Assembly (NCBI GenBank): GCA_934434555.1
Contig: CAKRZX010000027.1
Span: forward strand, 1 to 30,041
Direction: 5' to 3'
Source of the DNA: an uncultured Clostridia bacterium
GTDB taxonomy: Bacteria > Bacillota > Clostridia > Christensenellales > QALW01
Length of the DNA: 30,041 bases
Shown: piece after piece, positions 5,993 to 14,093 of the stretch
How positions within the stretch are numbered: the first letter of the stretch is position 1
Layout: every line of letters starts with the position of its first letter
The notes under the pieces: generated by a model
Told to the model about the DNA's origin: nothing
The model's database searches: none
The model's input: only the letters and a program-made list of their open reading frames with translations
Program-made: the position numbers and the translations under genes

Positions 5993-6697
5993 TCAGGAGA
6001 AATAACTCATTTTCTTTTCGGCTTTTGAAAAAAGCAGTGTAAGCAATCCGCTGAAAATCAGGTAATAAATACCCGTTGCAAACAAGGGCCATGTAAGTCC
6101 CGATATCCCCTGCGAACCTTTTAAGAATGCATAGCCGAAGTGGATAAGCTCTTTCATTGAAATTATCCGCGCAAGGGACGTATCTTTAACAAGAGTGATT
6201 ATTTCATTGCTCATTGCGGGCATTATGCGCTTGATAACCTGTTTTAATACTATCTTAAAGAAGATCTGAGCCTTTGTAAGACCGAGAACCTGACCTGCCT
6301 CAAACTGGCCTTTGGGAACACCCTCGATTCCGCCGCGGTAGATTTCGGAAAAATAACAGGCATAGTTGATTATAAAAGCCACTGCCGCCGCCCAAAAACG
6401 GTCGGTTTCGGTACCGGCCCAGCCAAGCCCCATATCAAAGCCGCAGGAGTTCAAAATGCGGTTGTTAAGCATACCCGGAACATAGAAGATGATTATAAGT
6501 TGCAGCATAAGCGGCGTACCGCGGATAATCCACACAAAAGTACGCGTTACATATTTTAACGGTTTGAATTTTGAAATTGACCCAAGGGAGATTATTAGCC
6601 CCAGGGGAATTGCCCCCAAAAGCGTTATCCCGAAAAGTTTAAGTGTTTGTAAAAATCCCTCGTTAAGCGCTTTAAGCACGGTAAGAAAAGTTTCCAT
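5993..6697 (-). CDS. Polar amino-acid ABC transporter, permease subunit
   Basis: This 234-residue inner-membrane permease of the HisM/GlnP type has several hydrophobic spans (around FGITLLGAIPLGLII, LMLQLIIIFYV, AAVAFIINYACYF and YYLIFSGLLTLLF). The conserved coupling loop EAGQVLGLTKAQIFFKIVLKQ (the EAA-like motif) docks on the ATPase. I chose the ATG at 6695-6697 (METFLTVLKAL) because AAAGGA lies 7 nt upstream. A longer GTG start at 6739 lies inside the intergenic hairpin and adds an unlikely N-terminus. It lies between the binding protein (81-nt gap with a hairpin) and the ATPase (9 nt). A homodimeric permease would be enough for a complete importer. Confidence 0.92.
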   Translation of the reverse strand: METFLTVLKALNEGFLQTLKLFGITLLGAIPLGLIISLGSISKFKPLKYVTRTFVWIIRGTPLMLQLIIIFYVPGMLNNRILNSCGFDMGLGWAGTETDRFWAAAVAFIINYACYFSEIYRGGIEGVPKGQFEAGQVLGLTKAQIFFKIVLKQVIKRIMPAMSNEIITLVKDTSLARIISMKELIHFGYAFLKGSQGISGLTWPLFATGIYYLIFSGLLTLLFSKAEKKMSYFS

Positions 6698-6728
6698 AAA
6701 AAAGTCCTTTATATTTAATGCACAAAAT

Positions 6729-6758
6729 GGTCGGTGCACGGCAATGCGTGAACCGACC
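6729..6758 (-). promoter_or_regulatory. Intergenic stem-loop between binding protein and permease
   Basis: A 12-bp stem with one mismatch (GGTCGGTGCACG / CGTGAACCGACC) and a 6-nt loop lies between the two genes, followed on the minus strand by ATTTTGTG rather than a clean U-tract. Such hairpins commonly stabilise the upstream message or partly terminate, so that the binding protein is made in excess of the membrane subunits. Confidence 0.65.
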
Positions 6759-6777
6759 GAAGAATTATACTTTTAAT

Positions 6778-7569
6778 TTATTTCTGTTCTATAAGCGCCG
6801 CCTGAACGCCGTATTTTTCGGCAGTGGCTTTCATTGAACCGTCGGCATACGCTTTTTTGAAGAACTCGTTAAGTTTGGCAGCCAAATCGGAACCCTTGCG
6901 GAACCCTACGCCGTACTGCTCGCTTGTAAGGGATGCGGTGTATGTAAGGTCGGCATAGCCCGTGCCTTCGCCTACCATAGCGCCAGCCATAAGAGAATCG
7001 ATTATCGCCGCATCGCTGGTGCCTGCTTTAACCTCTGTAAGGGCATCAGCCTGTTTTGTAACGGTAATATACTTAAATCCGTTTTCCTTTGCCGCCGCCT
7101 CTCCGGCAGAACCCGCCTCAACGGCAAAAGTAAGGTCCTTGCAGTCGGCAGCGGTCTTGTATTTGTCAGCGTCCGCCGCTTTTACAATAACAACCTGGGC
7201 ATTGTCACAGTATGCGTTTGTGCATTCCATAGCCGCCTTAACTTCGTCACCAAGGGTCATTCCGTTCCATACACAGTCAATGGTTTTTCCGTTAAGTTCA
7301 AATGCTTTGTTATCCCAATCAATCTCAACAAACTCAACTGTAACGCCTATTTCTTTGGCAAACGCCTTTGCCATATCCGCGTCAAAGCCTACCCACTCGC
7401 CGTCTTTTTGATAGTCCATCGGTGCAAAATCGGTTATACCTACAACCAATTTACCCTTATCCTTAACATAGGCAAGGTCACTGTCGGTCTTTTCCTGTTT
7501 TCCGCAGGCGGCAAACATTGTGCAGGCAACTACTGCCGCAAGTAACATTCCAAAAAACTTTTTCATCAT
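6778..7569 (-). CDS. Polar amino-acid ABC transporter, substrate-binding lipoprotein
   Basis: This 263-residue extracellular solute-binding protein of family 3 (SBP_bac_3) begins with a lipoprotein signal peptide ending MFAAC; the lipidated Cys is C22 counted from the first ATG. The mature part shows KLVVGITDFAPMDY, GFDADMAKAFAKEIG and DCVWNGMTLGDEV, the usual opening of this family, so it captures an amino acid outside the membrane and delivers it to the permease. The start is either of two adjacent ATGs (7569 or 7566) behind AGAGG. It is the first gene of the operon, with promoter 7636-7664 and a palindrome at 7599-7622 in the leader. Ligand specificity (Gln, Arg, Cys or others) cannot be told by eye. 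Confidence 0.93.
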   Translation of the reverse strand: MMKKFFGMLLAAVVACTMFAACGKQEKTDSDLAYVKDKGKLVVGITDFAPMDYQKDGEWVGFDADMAKAFAKEIGVTVEFVEIDWDNKAFELNGKTIDCVWNGMTLGDEVKAAMECTNAYCDNAQVVIVKAADADKYKTAADCKDLTFAVEAGSAGEAAAKENGFKYITVTKQADALTEVKAGTSDAAIIDSLMAGAMVGEGTGYADLTYTASLTSEQYGVGFRKGSDLAAKLNEFFKKAYADGSMKATAEKYGVQAALIEQK

Positions 7570-7598
7570 TCAAAACCTCTTTCTTGATTTATCAATTT

Positions 7599-7622
7599 AT
7601 CACTTTATTGCGGTAAAGTGAT
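7599..7622. promoter_or_regulatory. Perfect 9-bp inverted repeat in the ABC operon leader
   Basis: ATCACTTTA and TAAAGTGAT flank a 6-nt centre, located between the -10 box and the ribosome site of the binding-protein gene. The position suits a repressor operator or an mRNA leader hairpin. The regulator is unknown. Confidence 0.5.
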
Positions 7623-7635
7623 TTCTTATGGGCAT

Positions 7636-7664
7636 ATAATATCACTGTCCGTTTTTTCTGTCAA
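7636..7664 (-). promoter_or_regulatory. Promoter of the amino-acid ABC transporter operon
   Basis: On the minus strand TTGACA (7659-7664), a 17-nt spacer and TATTAT (7636-7641) lie about 65 nt upstream of the start codon. The rest of the gap up to 7884 holds an A/T palindrome (CGAAAAAATTTTTTCG near 7683-7698) and nothing else that I recognise. Confidence 0.75.
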
Positions 7665-7883
7665 CTGTTTTTTTCAAAAAAATCGAAAAAATTTTTTCGG
7701 GCGCGAAATTTTGGGGTTGCGAAAGCGGATTCGAGCCGCAAATTTGCGATAATTAAATCGACTCAGGCAATAAGCAGAAATGCATTGCGTTTATAAATGT
7801 TGCTTTCGGCGGGACATAAAGCTACCGTTTAAGATAAACACAGAGTGCAGAATCAACGCCCCCGACAGCGGTCATATTCACGC

Positions 7884-7915
7884 AAAAAAAAGCGGCGCAG
7901 ATATCTGCACCGCCT
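7884..7915 (-). terminator. Terminator of the long housekeeping operon
   Basis: On the minus strand the stem GCGGTGCAGA/TCTGCGCCGC (10 bp, one G-T or mismatch pair) has almost no loop and is followed by nine T residues, 20 nt after the CD1247-like gene. Confidence 0.88.
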
Positions 7916-7934
7916 TAAACTATGGTTTTTCTGA

Positions 7935-8417
7935 TTATTTCGCGAGTTTTTCGCCGCAGTTGGGGCAAACAAGTTCGTCGTCGGCAAAATCGCCGGAGAA
8001 CGAAACAAGTTCGTGGCACTTGGGGCACTCATACTCAACGTAGTCGAACTCATCGTCGTCGCACTCATCGCAGTCATCACAGCCGCAGCAGCAGCCGTCA
8101 TCACCGCACTCGCACTCGTCGCAATCGTCCTCACAGTCGCAGTCGTCACAGTCGCCGTCACACTCACAGCCGTCGCAGCGGTCGTAGTCACAGCAATCGT
8201 CGCAGTCGCAATCGTCGTCATCATAAACGTACTCTTCAAGTTCCAACAAATCATCGTCCAACTCTTCGGTATACTCTTTCACGTCTTTGAGTTCTTCCGC
8301 CATATCGTCCAAAATATCAACGATGGCAAGAAGCAGTTTGCCCTCGGGGGTTTTCTCCGAGATTTCAAGCCCTTCGGCAAGACCTGCAAGATAGGAAACT
8401 TTCTTTTCAATTGACAT
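7935..8417 (-). CDS. CD1247 N-terminal-domain protein with Asp/Cys-rich tract and zinc ribbon
   Basis: This 160-residue protein has three parts. Residues 1-62 (MSIEKKVSYLAGLAEGLEIS..., then acidic helices) match the CD1247 N-terminal domain found in Clostridia next to efp. Residues 64-122 are an extreme low-complexity tract built almost only of Asp, Glu, Gly and Cys, with 19 Cys between residues 70 and 119. Residues 131-154 form a zinc ribbon (C131-x2-C134 ... C151-x2-C154). The role is unknown in the family; a metal-binding or stress-sensing job is only inference from the Cys content. It follows efp by 32 nt with its own AAGGAGG ribosome site and ends the operon. The repetitive GAC/TGC codons make slippage-driven length variation likely. 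Confidence 0.85.
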   Translation of the reverse strand: MSIEKKVSYLAGLAEGLEISEKTPEGKLLLAIVDILDDMAEELKDVKEYTEELDDDLLELEEYVYDDDDCDCDDCCDYDRCDGCECDGDCDDCDCEDDCDECECGDDGCCCGCDDCDECDDDEFDYVEYECPKCHELVSFSGDFADDELVCPNCGEKLAK

Positions 8418-8449
8418 ATCGGATTCCTCCTTAAAAAATATTTATCAGG

Positions 8450-9007
8450 TTATACGCGGTCCATATACTCGCCCGTGCGGGTATCGATTCTGATTTTGTC
8501 GCCCACGTTTACAAACAGGGGAACGTTAACCTTGTAACCGGTTTCGATTGTAGCCTGTTTTGTAACATTTGTGGCGGTATCGCCCTTTACGCCGGGTTCG
8601 GCGTCGATAATTTCGAACTCAACAAAGTTGGGTGCCTCAACCGAGAAAGCGGAGCCCTTATAGAACTTGATTGTAACTACAAGGCTGTCTTTAAGATAAG
8701 GAAGTGCAGAATCAACCTGGTCCTTGTTAAGGGCAATCTGCTCATAAGTTTCGTTATCCATAAAGTAGTAGAGTTCCTCGTCGTTGTAGAGGTACTGCAT
8801 TTCCTTGCGCTCGATGTGTGCAAGGGGATACTTTTCGTTGGGGTTGAAAGTGCGTTCAAGCACCTGACCCGTCATAACATTCTTGATTTTGGTACGAACA
8901 AACGCCGCGCCTTTTCCGGGTTTAACGTGCAAAAAGTCAACGATTATATAAACGTTGCCGTCAATTTCCACTGTAATGCCCTTTCTGAATTCACCTGCTG
9001 AAATCAT
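8450..9007 (-). CDS. efp: Translation elongation factor P
   Basis: This 185-residue EF-P binds between the P and E sites of the ribosome and promotes peptide bonds in polyproline stretches. Its three-domain length is normal. The tip loop reads HVKPGKGAAF with the key Lys at K32, the residue modified in many bacteria. No epmA, epmB or ymfI-like modification gene is in view. The C-terminal OB domain ends KIRIDTRTGEYMDRV, a signature of the family. The ATG at 9005-9007 follows AGGAGG. It is flanked upstream by the M24 peptidase and downstream by the CD1247-like gene, an arrangement common in Firmicutes. Confidence 0.98.
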   Translation of the reverse strand: MISAGEFRKGITVEIDGNVYIIVDFLHVKPGKGAAFVRTKIKNVMTGQVLERTFNPNEKYPLAHIERKEMQYLYNDEELYYFMDNETYEQIALNKDQVDSALPYLKDSLVVTIKFYKGSAFSVEAPNFVEFEIIDAEPGVKGDTATNVTKQATIETGYKVNVPLFVNVGDKIRIDTRTGEYMDRV

Positions 9008-9030
9008 TTGAGATTCCTCCTGTAATATTA

Positions 9031-10068
9031 TTATAATTTTATCAATTTTTTATCCGTTCCGGTCAGATTTTTATGTCCGTCACGGTTAATTGCATACATA
9101 TTTTCGATTCTTACGCCGCAGAAACCCTCGATATAAACGCCGGGCTCGATTGTAACGATATCGCCCGTGTCAAGAATCGCGTCACTTTTTTTGCTTAAAC
9201 GGGGAAGTTCGTGAATTTCGATTCCCACGCCGTGCCCCAGAGAATGGGTAAAGTACTTTTCCAAATCGTACTTTTCCAAAACGCTGCGGGCAATTCCGTC
9301 AGCCTCAACGCCCGAAATACCCGGTTTAAGCGCCGCCGCAGAAACCTCGTGGGCTTCAAGAACGGCATTATAAATTCTCTCCATTTCCGGAGAGATGTCG
9401 CCAACGGCAACGGTACGGGTCATATCGGAATCGTACTCATTGAGCCTTGCGCCGAAATCGAAAGTAATAAACTCGCCCTTTTCCACTTTTTTGTCCGACG
9501 GAACGGCGTGGGGCTTTGCTCCGTTAATGCCGCTTGCCACAATTGTATCAAAGGCAAGTCCGTCTGCGCCGAAATCGAACATCAGATATTCAAGCCTTGC
9601 ACGCAACTGCTTTTCGGTAACACCGGGCTTGATATACTCAATCAACGCCGCAAAAGCCTTGTCGGTAATATCCTGTGCTTTCTGAATTTTATCAACCTCC
9701 GCGTCTGTCTTTCTTTGGCGGAGCGACGTGAAAATTCCGTCCGTCTTTTTAAGCGTGAAACCGCTTTCGGCAAAGAAAAGATAATCCTGTGCCGTCAGAC
9801 TGTCTTCCTGAATGCCAAGCACGGTAAGCCCCTGCTTTTGAGCATTCTCTTTAACGCCCGCGGCATACGTACCGTCAAAGATATCAACTTCACAGTTTGC
9901 CGCCTTTGAGGCAACGGCGTACCGGCTGTCGGTAACAAGCACGGGTTTTTCGGAATAGAGCAAAAGCGAATCAACGCAGTAAAATCCCGTAAGATAATAT
10001 ATATCCGCAGGGTTTGAAATTATGTACCCTTTAATATCGGGAAACTTATTTACCAATGAATTTAACAT
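9031..10068 (-). CDS. M24 family Xaa-Pro aminopeptidase/dipeptidase
   Basis: This 345-residue cytoplasmic metallopeptidase removes N-terminal residues before proline or cleaves Xaa-Pro dipeptides. An N-terminal creatinase-like domain (about 1-115) precedes the pita-bread catalytic domain. All five metal ligands are visible: D204 (ITFDFGA), D215 (YDSDMTR), H279 (SLGHGVG), E308 (VTIEPG) and E322 (VRIEN). The substrate His in ELPRLS context and the HGVGIEIHE motif also fit. Its length suits the Firmicutes PepQ/YqhT type found directly before efp. It starts 79 nt after yqeG and ends 23 nt before efp, so these form one transcription unit. Exact specificity (aminopeptidase or prolidase) is not decided by sequence. 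Confidence 0.93.
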   Translation of the reverse strand: MLNSLVNKFPDIKGYIISNPADIYYLTGFYCVDSLLLYSEKPVLVTDSRYAVASKAANCEVDIFDGTYAAGVKENAQKQGLTVLGIQEDSLTAQDYLFFAESGFTLKKTDGIFTSLRQRKTDAEVDKIQKAQDITDKAFAALIEYIKPGVTEKQLRARLEYLMFDFGADGLAFDTIVASGINGAKPHAVPSDKKVEKGEFITFDFGARLNEYDSDMTRTVAVGDISPEMERIYNAVLEAHEVSAAALKPGISGVEADGIARSVLEKYDLEKYFTHSLGHGVGIEIHELPRLSKKSDAILDTGDIVTIEPGVYIEGFCGVRIENMYAINRDGHKNLTGTDKKLIKL

Positions 10069-10147
10069 ATCAAATCTCTCCCTGATTAAATAATATCATA
10101 TTTTCGCGATTTTGTATATATTTTTCTGCCTGATAACGCCGATTTTT

Positions 10148-10645
10148 TTATTTTTTGAACAGAAAACGCCAAACAAGACGCTCCCGCGAACGGTTAAACA
10201 CCTTTGTGCACCACCATTCACGGTCGCTTATTGGTGTTGTTAGCACACTTTTCGCTTTGAGTTTGTTCGCAAGGCGGATATCCGTAAACAGTTGGTCGCC
10301 TGCGAAAAGCACGTTTTCGGGATTCACACCGAGAGTTTTCAGCAGATTCTCCGTATATCCCCTGAACGGCTTTTTCGCGTCCTTGTAAACGGGGATATTA
10401 AGTTTTTTGCCTATACTGTCGGCATTTGTTCCCTTGCTGTTTGTAAGCAGGGCGACTTTTACGCCGCCTTGCTTAACATTCTTCACCCAAAGTGCGGTGT
10501 TTTGGTCGATACAATCGCTGTGCCAGGGGGCAAGGGTGTTATCCATATCGCAAAGCACAAGTTCTATGCTGTTTTCTTTCAAAAACTCGGGCGTAATATC
10601 AAAAATACGCTCAAATCTGGCGGTGGGCAAAAGCGATTTCATCAT
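10148..10645 (-). CDS. yqeG: YqeG family HAD IIIA-type phosphatase
   Basis: This 165-residue HAD-superfamily protein belongs to the YqeG/GEP4-like group. HAD motif I is CDMDNTLAPW (nucleophile D33, acid-base D35), motif II is ALLTNSKGT (T68/N69 region), and motifs III-IV include the Lys region KPFRGY and GDQLFTD (D117, D122). Eukaryotic GEP4 dephosphorylates phosphatidylglycerophosphate. The pgsA-like gene about 3 kb upstream makes a PGP-phosphatase role possible, but that is inference. The ATGATG start overlaps the valS stop (ATGA), which implies translational coupling. Either ATG (10645 or 10642) could be used. Confidence 0.9.
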   Translation of the reverse strand: MMKSLLPTARFERIFDITPEFLKENSIELVLCDMDNTLAPWHSDCIDQNTALWVKNVKQGGVKVALLTNSKGTNADSIGKKLNIPVYKDAKKPFRGYTENLLKTLGVNPENVLFAGDQLFTDIRLANKLKAKSVLTTPISDREWWCTKVFNRSRERLVWRFLFKK

Positions 10646-13251
10646 TTTATTTCCGCAATCTGCTCTTCAACGCGGGCAAGCATTGCGGTGTACTTTTCAA
10701 GTTTAGCCTTTTCCTCATTTATGAGTTTTTCCGGCGCTTTCTGAACAAATCCGGGATTGTTCAGTTTGCCCTCGGCGCGTTTGATTTCGCTTATTACGCT
10801 CTGCTTTTCTTTTTCAAGACGGGCAAGTTCCTTTTCAAAGTCAACAAGTTCGCCCATAGGAATAAAGCATCTGGCATCGCTTGTAACCGCGGTCGCATAT
10901 CCGCCCTCGGGCTTTTCGGAAATAAATTTAACTTCGTTGCCGTAGGCAAGTTTTTCGATATACGCCTTTGATGCGGTTAAATCCTTATCGGTGATAATAA
11001 GTATATCCGCCTTTCTGCTTGCGGGAACGTTCATTTCGGTGCGCAGATTACGCACACTCTTTATTATTTCGATAACCGAATCGAACTTTGAAGTATCAAA
11101 CATAAGATTTTCGTCCGTTTTCGGCCAGTCGGAAATCATAATGCTCTCGCCGTTTCCGGGCAGAGAAGTCCATATTTCCTCGGTGATAAAGGGCATTAAG
11201 GGGTGCAGAAGTTTAAGCGTTCCGCCAAGAACAAAATTCAGCACACAGCAGGCAGTGTCCTTTGCCTCTTCGTTTTCGCCGTACAGACGGGGCTTTGTAA
11301 GCTCGATATACCAGTCGCAGAACTCGCTCCAAATAAAGTCGTACAGGCTCTGGGCGGCAATGCCCAGTTCGTAGTTGTCAAAACTCTTTGTTACGCCTGC
11401 AACAAGATTTTCGTACTTGGTTAAAATCCATTTATCGCTTTCGTCAAGTTTAACCGGCTTTATGTCCGGCAGCGTGCGCCCGTCAAGATTCATCTTTACA
11501 AAGCGTGACGCATTCCATATTTTGTTTGCAAAGTTGCGGTACGCCTCAACCTTTTCCCAGTAAAAACGCATATCGTTTCCGGGTGAATTACCCGCAGCAA
11601 GGGAGAATCTTAACGCATCGGCGCCGTACCTGTCAATAACTTCAAGGGGGTCGATACCGTTGCCCAGACTCTTGGACATTTTCCTGCCCTGGGAATCGCG
11701 GACAATACCGTGAATAAGCACGGTTTTGAACGGAACCTCGCCCATTTGCTCGATGCCGGAGAACATCATTCTTGCAACCCAGAAAAAGATTATGTCATAA
11801 CCCGTAATAAGTGCGTCGGTGGGATAGAAATATTCAAGTTCCTTTGTTTTCTCGGGCCAGCCCAGCGTGGAGAACGGCCACAGCGCGGAAGAGAACCACG
11901 TGTCAAGCACGTCCTCGTCCTGATGGAAATGCGTGTGTCCGCACTTGGGGCACTTTTCGGGCATTTCCCTTGCAACAACGGTTTCGCCGCACTCATCACA
12001 ATAGTATGCGGGAATACGGTGTCCCCACCACAGTTGGCGCGAAATGCACCAGTCGCGGATATTTTCAAGCCAGTTATAATAAATTTTTGAAAATCTGTCT
12101 GGAATGAAATTCGTTTTGCCCTCTTTAACCGCGTCAAGAGCGGGCTTTGCAAGGGACTCCATTTTAACAAACCACTGCTTTGAAACCATGGGCTCAACTG
12201 CGTGATGGCAGCGGTAGCAGGTGCCTACGTTGTGGGCGTAATCCTCGGTTTTAACAAGACAGCCGCACTCTGTCAGGCGCGCTATAACCTCTTCCCTTGC
12301 CTTTTCTCTTGTAAGACCCTCAAATTCGCCGCCGTTTTCGTTTATTGTGCCGTCGTCGTTCATTACGCGGATAACAGGCAGATTATGGCGGAGCGCAACC
12401 TCGAAGTCGTTGGGGTCGTGGGCGGGCGTAATCTTAACCGCGCCGCTTCCGAAGTCCATTTCAACGTACTTGTCGGCAACTATGGGGATTTCTCTTCCCA
12501 TTAAGGGCAGAACAACGGTCTTGCCTACCAAATCTTTATATCTTTCGTCGTCCGGGTGAACCGCAACTGCGGTATCGCCCATATACGTTTCGGGTCTTGT
12601 CGTGGCAACGGTTATGGAGTTTTTACCGTCGGGCGTAAAGTAGCGCATATGCCACAGGTGCGATGCCTGATTTTCATATTCAACCTCGGCATCGGAAAGG
12701 GCGGTGCGGCAAACGGGGCACCAGTTAATTATTCTGCTGCCGTGATAGATAAGCCCCTTTTCATAAAGGCGCAGGAACACCTCGGTAACGGCCTTTGAGC
12801 AGCCCTCGTCCATTGTAAAGCGCTCCCTGTCCCAGTCGCAGGAAGAGCCTAACTTTTTAAGCTGCTCTACTATTCTGCCGCCGTATTGGCGCTTCCATTC
12901 CCATGCACGCTCCAAAAACTTTTCTCTGCCCAGGTCCTCTTTTTTTATTCCCTCTTTTGCCAAAGCGTCAACTATTTTTACTTCCGTTGCAATGCTCGCG
13001 TGGTCCGTTCCCGGAACCCACAGGGCGGAATATCCCTGCATACGCTTAAAACGGATAATCGCGTCCTGCATCATATTGTCAAGGGCGTGACCCATATGCA
13101 ACTGACCCGTTATGTTCGGGGGCGGCATAACTATTGTAAAGGGCTTTTTGTTTTTATCAACTTCTGCGTGAAAATAACCCTTTTCAAGCCACGTTTTATA
13201 CAGCCGTTCCTCAACCTCTTTGGGGTCGTACTGTTTTGCAATGTCTTTCAT
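10642..13251 (-). CDS. valS: Valyl-tRNA synthetase
   Basis: This 869-residue class Ia synthetase charges tRNA-Val and edits mischarged threonine. The HIGH-type motif is HMGH (52-55) after PPPNITGQL, and the KMSKS motif is at 524-528. Between them lies the CP1 editing domain, with TTRPETYMGD and GTDHASIA. A zinc knuckle C418-x2-C421 ... C434-x2-C437 interrupts the catalytic half. The C-terminal 65 residues form the coiled-coil arm typical of ValRS (FEKELARLEKEKQ... to the end). The length is normal. The ATG at 13249-13251 follows TAGGAGG. Expression is controlled by the T-box leader at 13262-13506, and the gene is translationally coupled to yqeG. Confidence 0.98.
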   Translation of the reverse strand: MKDIAKQYDPKEVEERLYKTWLEKGYFHAEVDKNKKPFTIVMPPPNITGQLHMGHALDNMMQDAIIRFKRMQGYSALWVPGTDHASIATEVKIVDALAKEGIKKEDLGREKFLERAWEWKRQYGGRIVEQLKKLGSSCDWDRERFTMDEGCSKAVTEVFLRLYEKGLIYHGSRIINWCPVCRTALSDAEVEYENQASHLWHMRYFTPDGKNSITVATTRPETYMGDTAVAVHPDDERYKDLVGKTVVLPLMGREIPIVADKYVEMDFGSGAVKITPAHDPNDFEVALRHNLPVIRVMNDDGTINENGGEFEGLTREKAREEVIARLTECGCLVKTEDYAHNVGTCYRCHHAVEPMVSKQWFVKMESLAKPALDAVKEGKTNFIPDRFSKIYYNWLENIRDWCISRQLWWGHRIPAYYCDECGETVVAREMPEKCPKCGHTHFHQDEDVLDTWFSSALWPFSTLGWPEKTKELEYFYPTDALITGYDIIFFWVARMMFSGIEQMGEVPFKTVLIHGIVRDSQGRKMSKSLGNGIDPLEVIDRYGADALRFSLAAGNSPGNDMRFYWEKVEAYRNFANKIWNASRFVKMNLDGRTLPDIKPVKLDESDKWILTKYENLVAGVTKSFDNYELGIAAQSLYDFIWSEFCDWYIELTKPRLYGENEEAKDTACCVLNFVLGGTLKLLHPLMPFITEEIWTSLPGNGESIMISDWPKTDENLMFDTSKFDSVIEIIKSVRNLRTEMNVPASRKADILIITDKDLTASKAYIEKLAYGNEVKFISEKPEGGYATAVTSDARCFIPMGELVDFEKELARLEKEKQSVISEIKRAEGKLNNPGFVQKAPEKLINEEKAKLEKYTAMLARVEEQIAEIK

Positions 13252-13261
13252 TAAAATTCCT

Positions 13262-13506
13262 CCTAAAAAAAATAAACGCCCTTACAAAAAAGGACGTTAA
13301 ACTACGCGGTACCACCTTAATTCCCTCAAAAAAGAGGGCGCTTTAATGCACTGTATCGGGTGCGCCCGCCGCGGCTACTGCCATTCGCACGCAGATGCTC
13401 AAAAACTACCTTCAAAAAGACCGTCCTGCGCCCTTGCAGCCAAAGAGGCGCTCTCTTAAAAGACGAATGCTTTTCTACTCCTTTTTATCATCGCACTATG
13501 TATTTT
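13262..13506 (-). promoter_or_regulatory. T-box leader (tRNA-Val-responsive) of valS
   Basis: The 14-nt T-box AAGGTGGTACCGCG is present exactly (minus strand, 13305-13318). Upstream, in order, are an AGTA element (near 13477), AGAGAG (13451-13456), a GC-rich stem I apex and an extra hairpin (GCGCCC/GAGGG region). Downstream is a terminator hairpin AACGTCCTT/AAGGGCGTT followed by TATTTTTTTT (13265-13298). Uncharged tRNA-Val should pair with the T-box and favour the antiterminator, raising valS expression. A Val codon GTA is available at 13376-13378 and again at 13407-13409; which is the specifier I could not settle. Confidence 0.93.
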
Positions 13507-13511
13507 ATATG

Positions 13512-13540
13512 ATTATACCTGATTTTCTTCCGTTTTGCAA
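13512..13540 (-). promoter_or_regulatory. Promoter of the valS T-box transcript, inside the 3' end of the upstream gene
   Basis: On the minus strand TTGCAA (13535-13540), a 17-nt spacer and TATAAT (13512-13517) lie within the last codons of the pgsA-like gene. It would start transcription near 13505, just before stem I of the T-box. Confidence 0.75.
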
Positions 13541-14085
13541 GCGGATTCTTCTTTTTTATCGGTTTTAACGAGCGTAAAGAACGCATATTGCAGCATTGAC
13601 GCAACACTCATTGCAACCGCGGCATAAAGGATATAGTTTATAATTGCCGCATACGGCGTAAGAAAACTGTCTTTTGTAAAGAACGTAAGGCAAAGGCTGA
13701 CCGAAAAGAAAAACGATGCCGCCTTGCCGAATGTGTTTGAAAACACCATAACCTTGCGCTTGCGCGAGATAAGACCGCCGCCGATAAGCATAAGCAGTTC
13801 CTTGCAGCCCATAATTATTACAACCGTAAGGGGAATCATTCTGTCAACCGTAAAGCAGACCACGGCGGAAAGTTGCAGCAACTTGTCCGCAAGTGGGTCA
13901 AGAATTTTGCCTAAATTGCTTATACAGTTAAATTTTCTTGCAATAAAGCCGTCGGCAATGTCCAAAAGCGACGCGAAAGCAAATACCGCAAACGCCGCCA
14001 CGGGTGAAACGGCAAAGAAAGCATAGATAAACAGCGGACACGATGCCAGCCTTATTGCCGAAAGAATATTGGGGACGTGTTTCAT
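13513..14085 (-). CDS. CDP-alcohol phosphatidyltransferase (PgsA-like)
   Basis: This 190-residue integral membrane enzyme transfers a phosphatidyl group from a CDP-lipid to an alcohol. The full CAP-transferase motif is present: D42-x2-D45-G46-x2-A49-R50-x8-G59-x3-D63-x3-D67 (DIADGFIAR ... LDPLADK). Several hydrophobic helices follow, and the C-terminus is a charged Lys/Glu tail. Size and the DKLLQLSAV continuation fit glycerol-3-phosphate phosphatidyltransferase (PgsA), giving phosphatidylglycerophosphate, though other alcohols cannot be excluded. Its ribosome site overlaps the sigG stop (TAGGAGCG), so the two are translationally coupled. Pairing with a forespore sigma factor hints at a possible sporulation-time boost of lipid synthesis; that is inference. 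Confidence 0.9.
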   Translation of the reverse strand: MKHVPNILSAIRLASCPLFIYAFFAVSPVAAFAVFAFASLLDIADGFIARKFNCISNLGKILDPLADKLLQLSAVVCFTVDRMIPLTVVIIMGCKELLMLIGGGLISRKRKVMVFSNTFGKAASFFFSVSLCLTFFTKDSFLTPYAAIINYILYAAVAMSVASMLQYAFFTLVKTDKKEESACKTEENQV

Positions 14086-14093
14086 AAACGCTC

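Noticed and set aside
6698..6739. Upstream GTG start adding 14 residues to the ABC permease
   Set aside because: The start lies in the intergenic hairpin without a ribosome site, while the ATG at 6697 has one.
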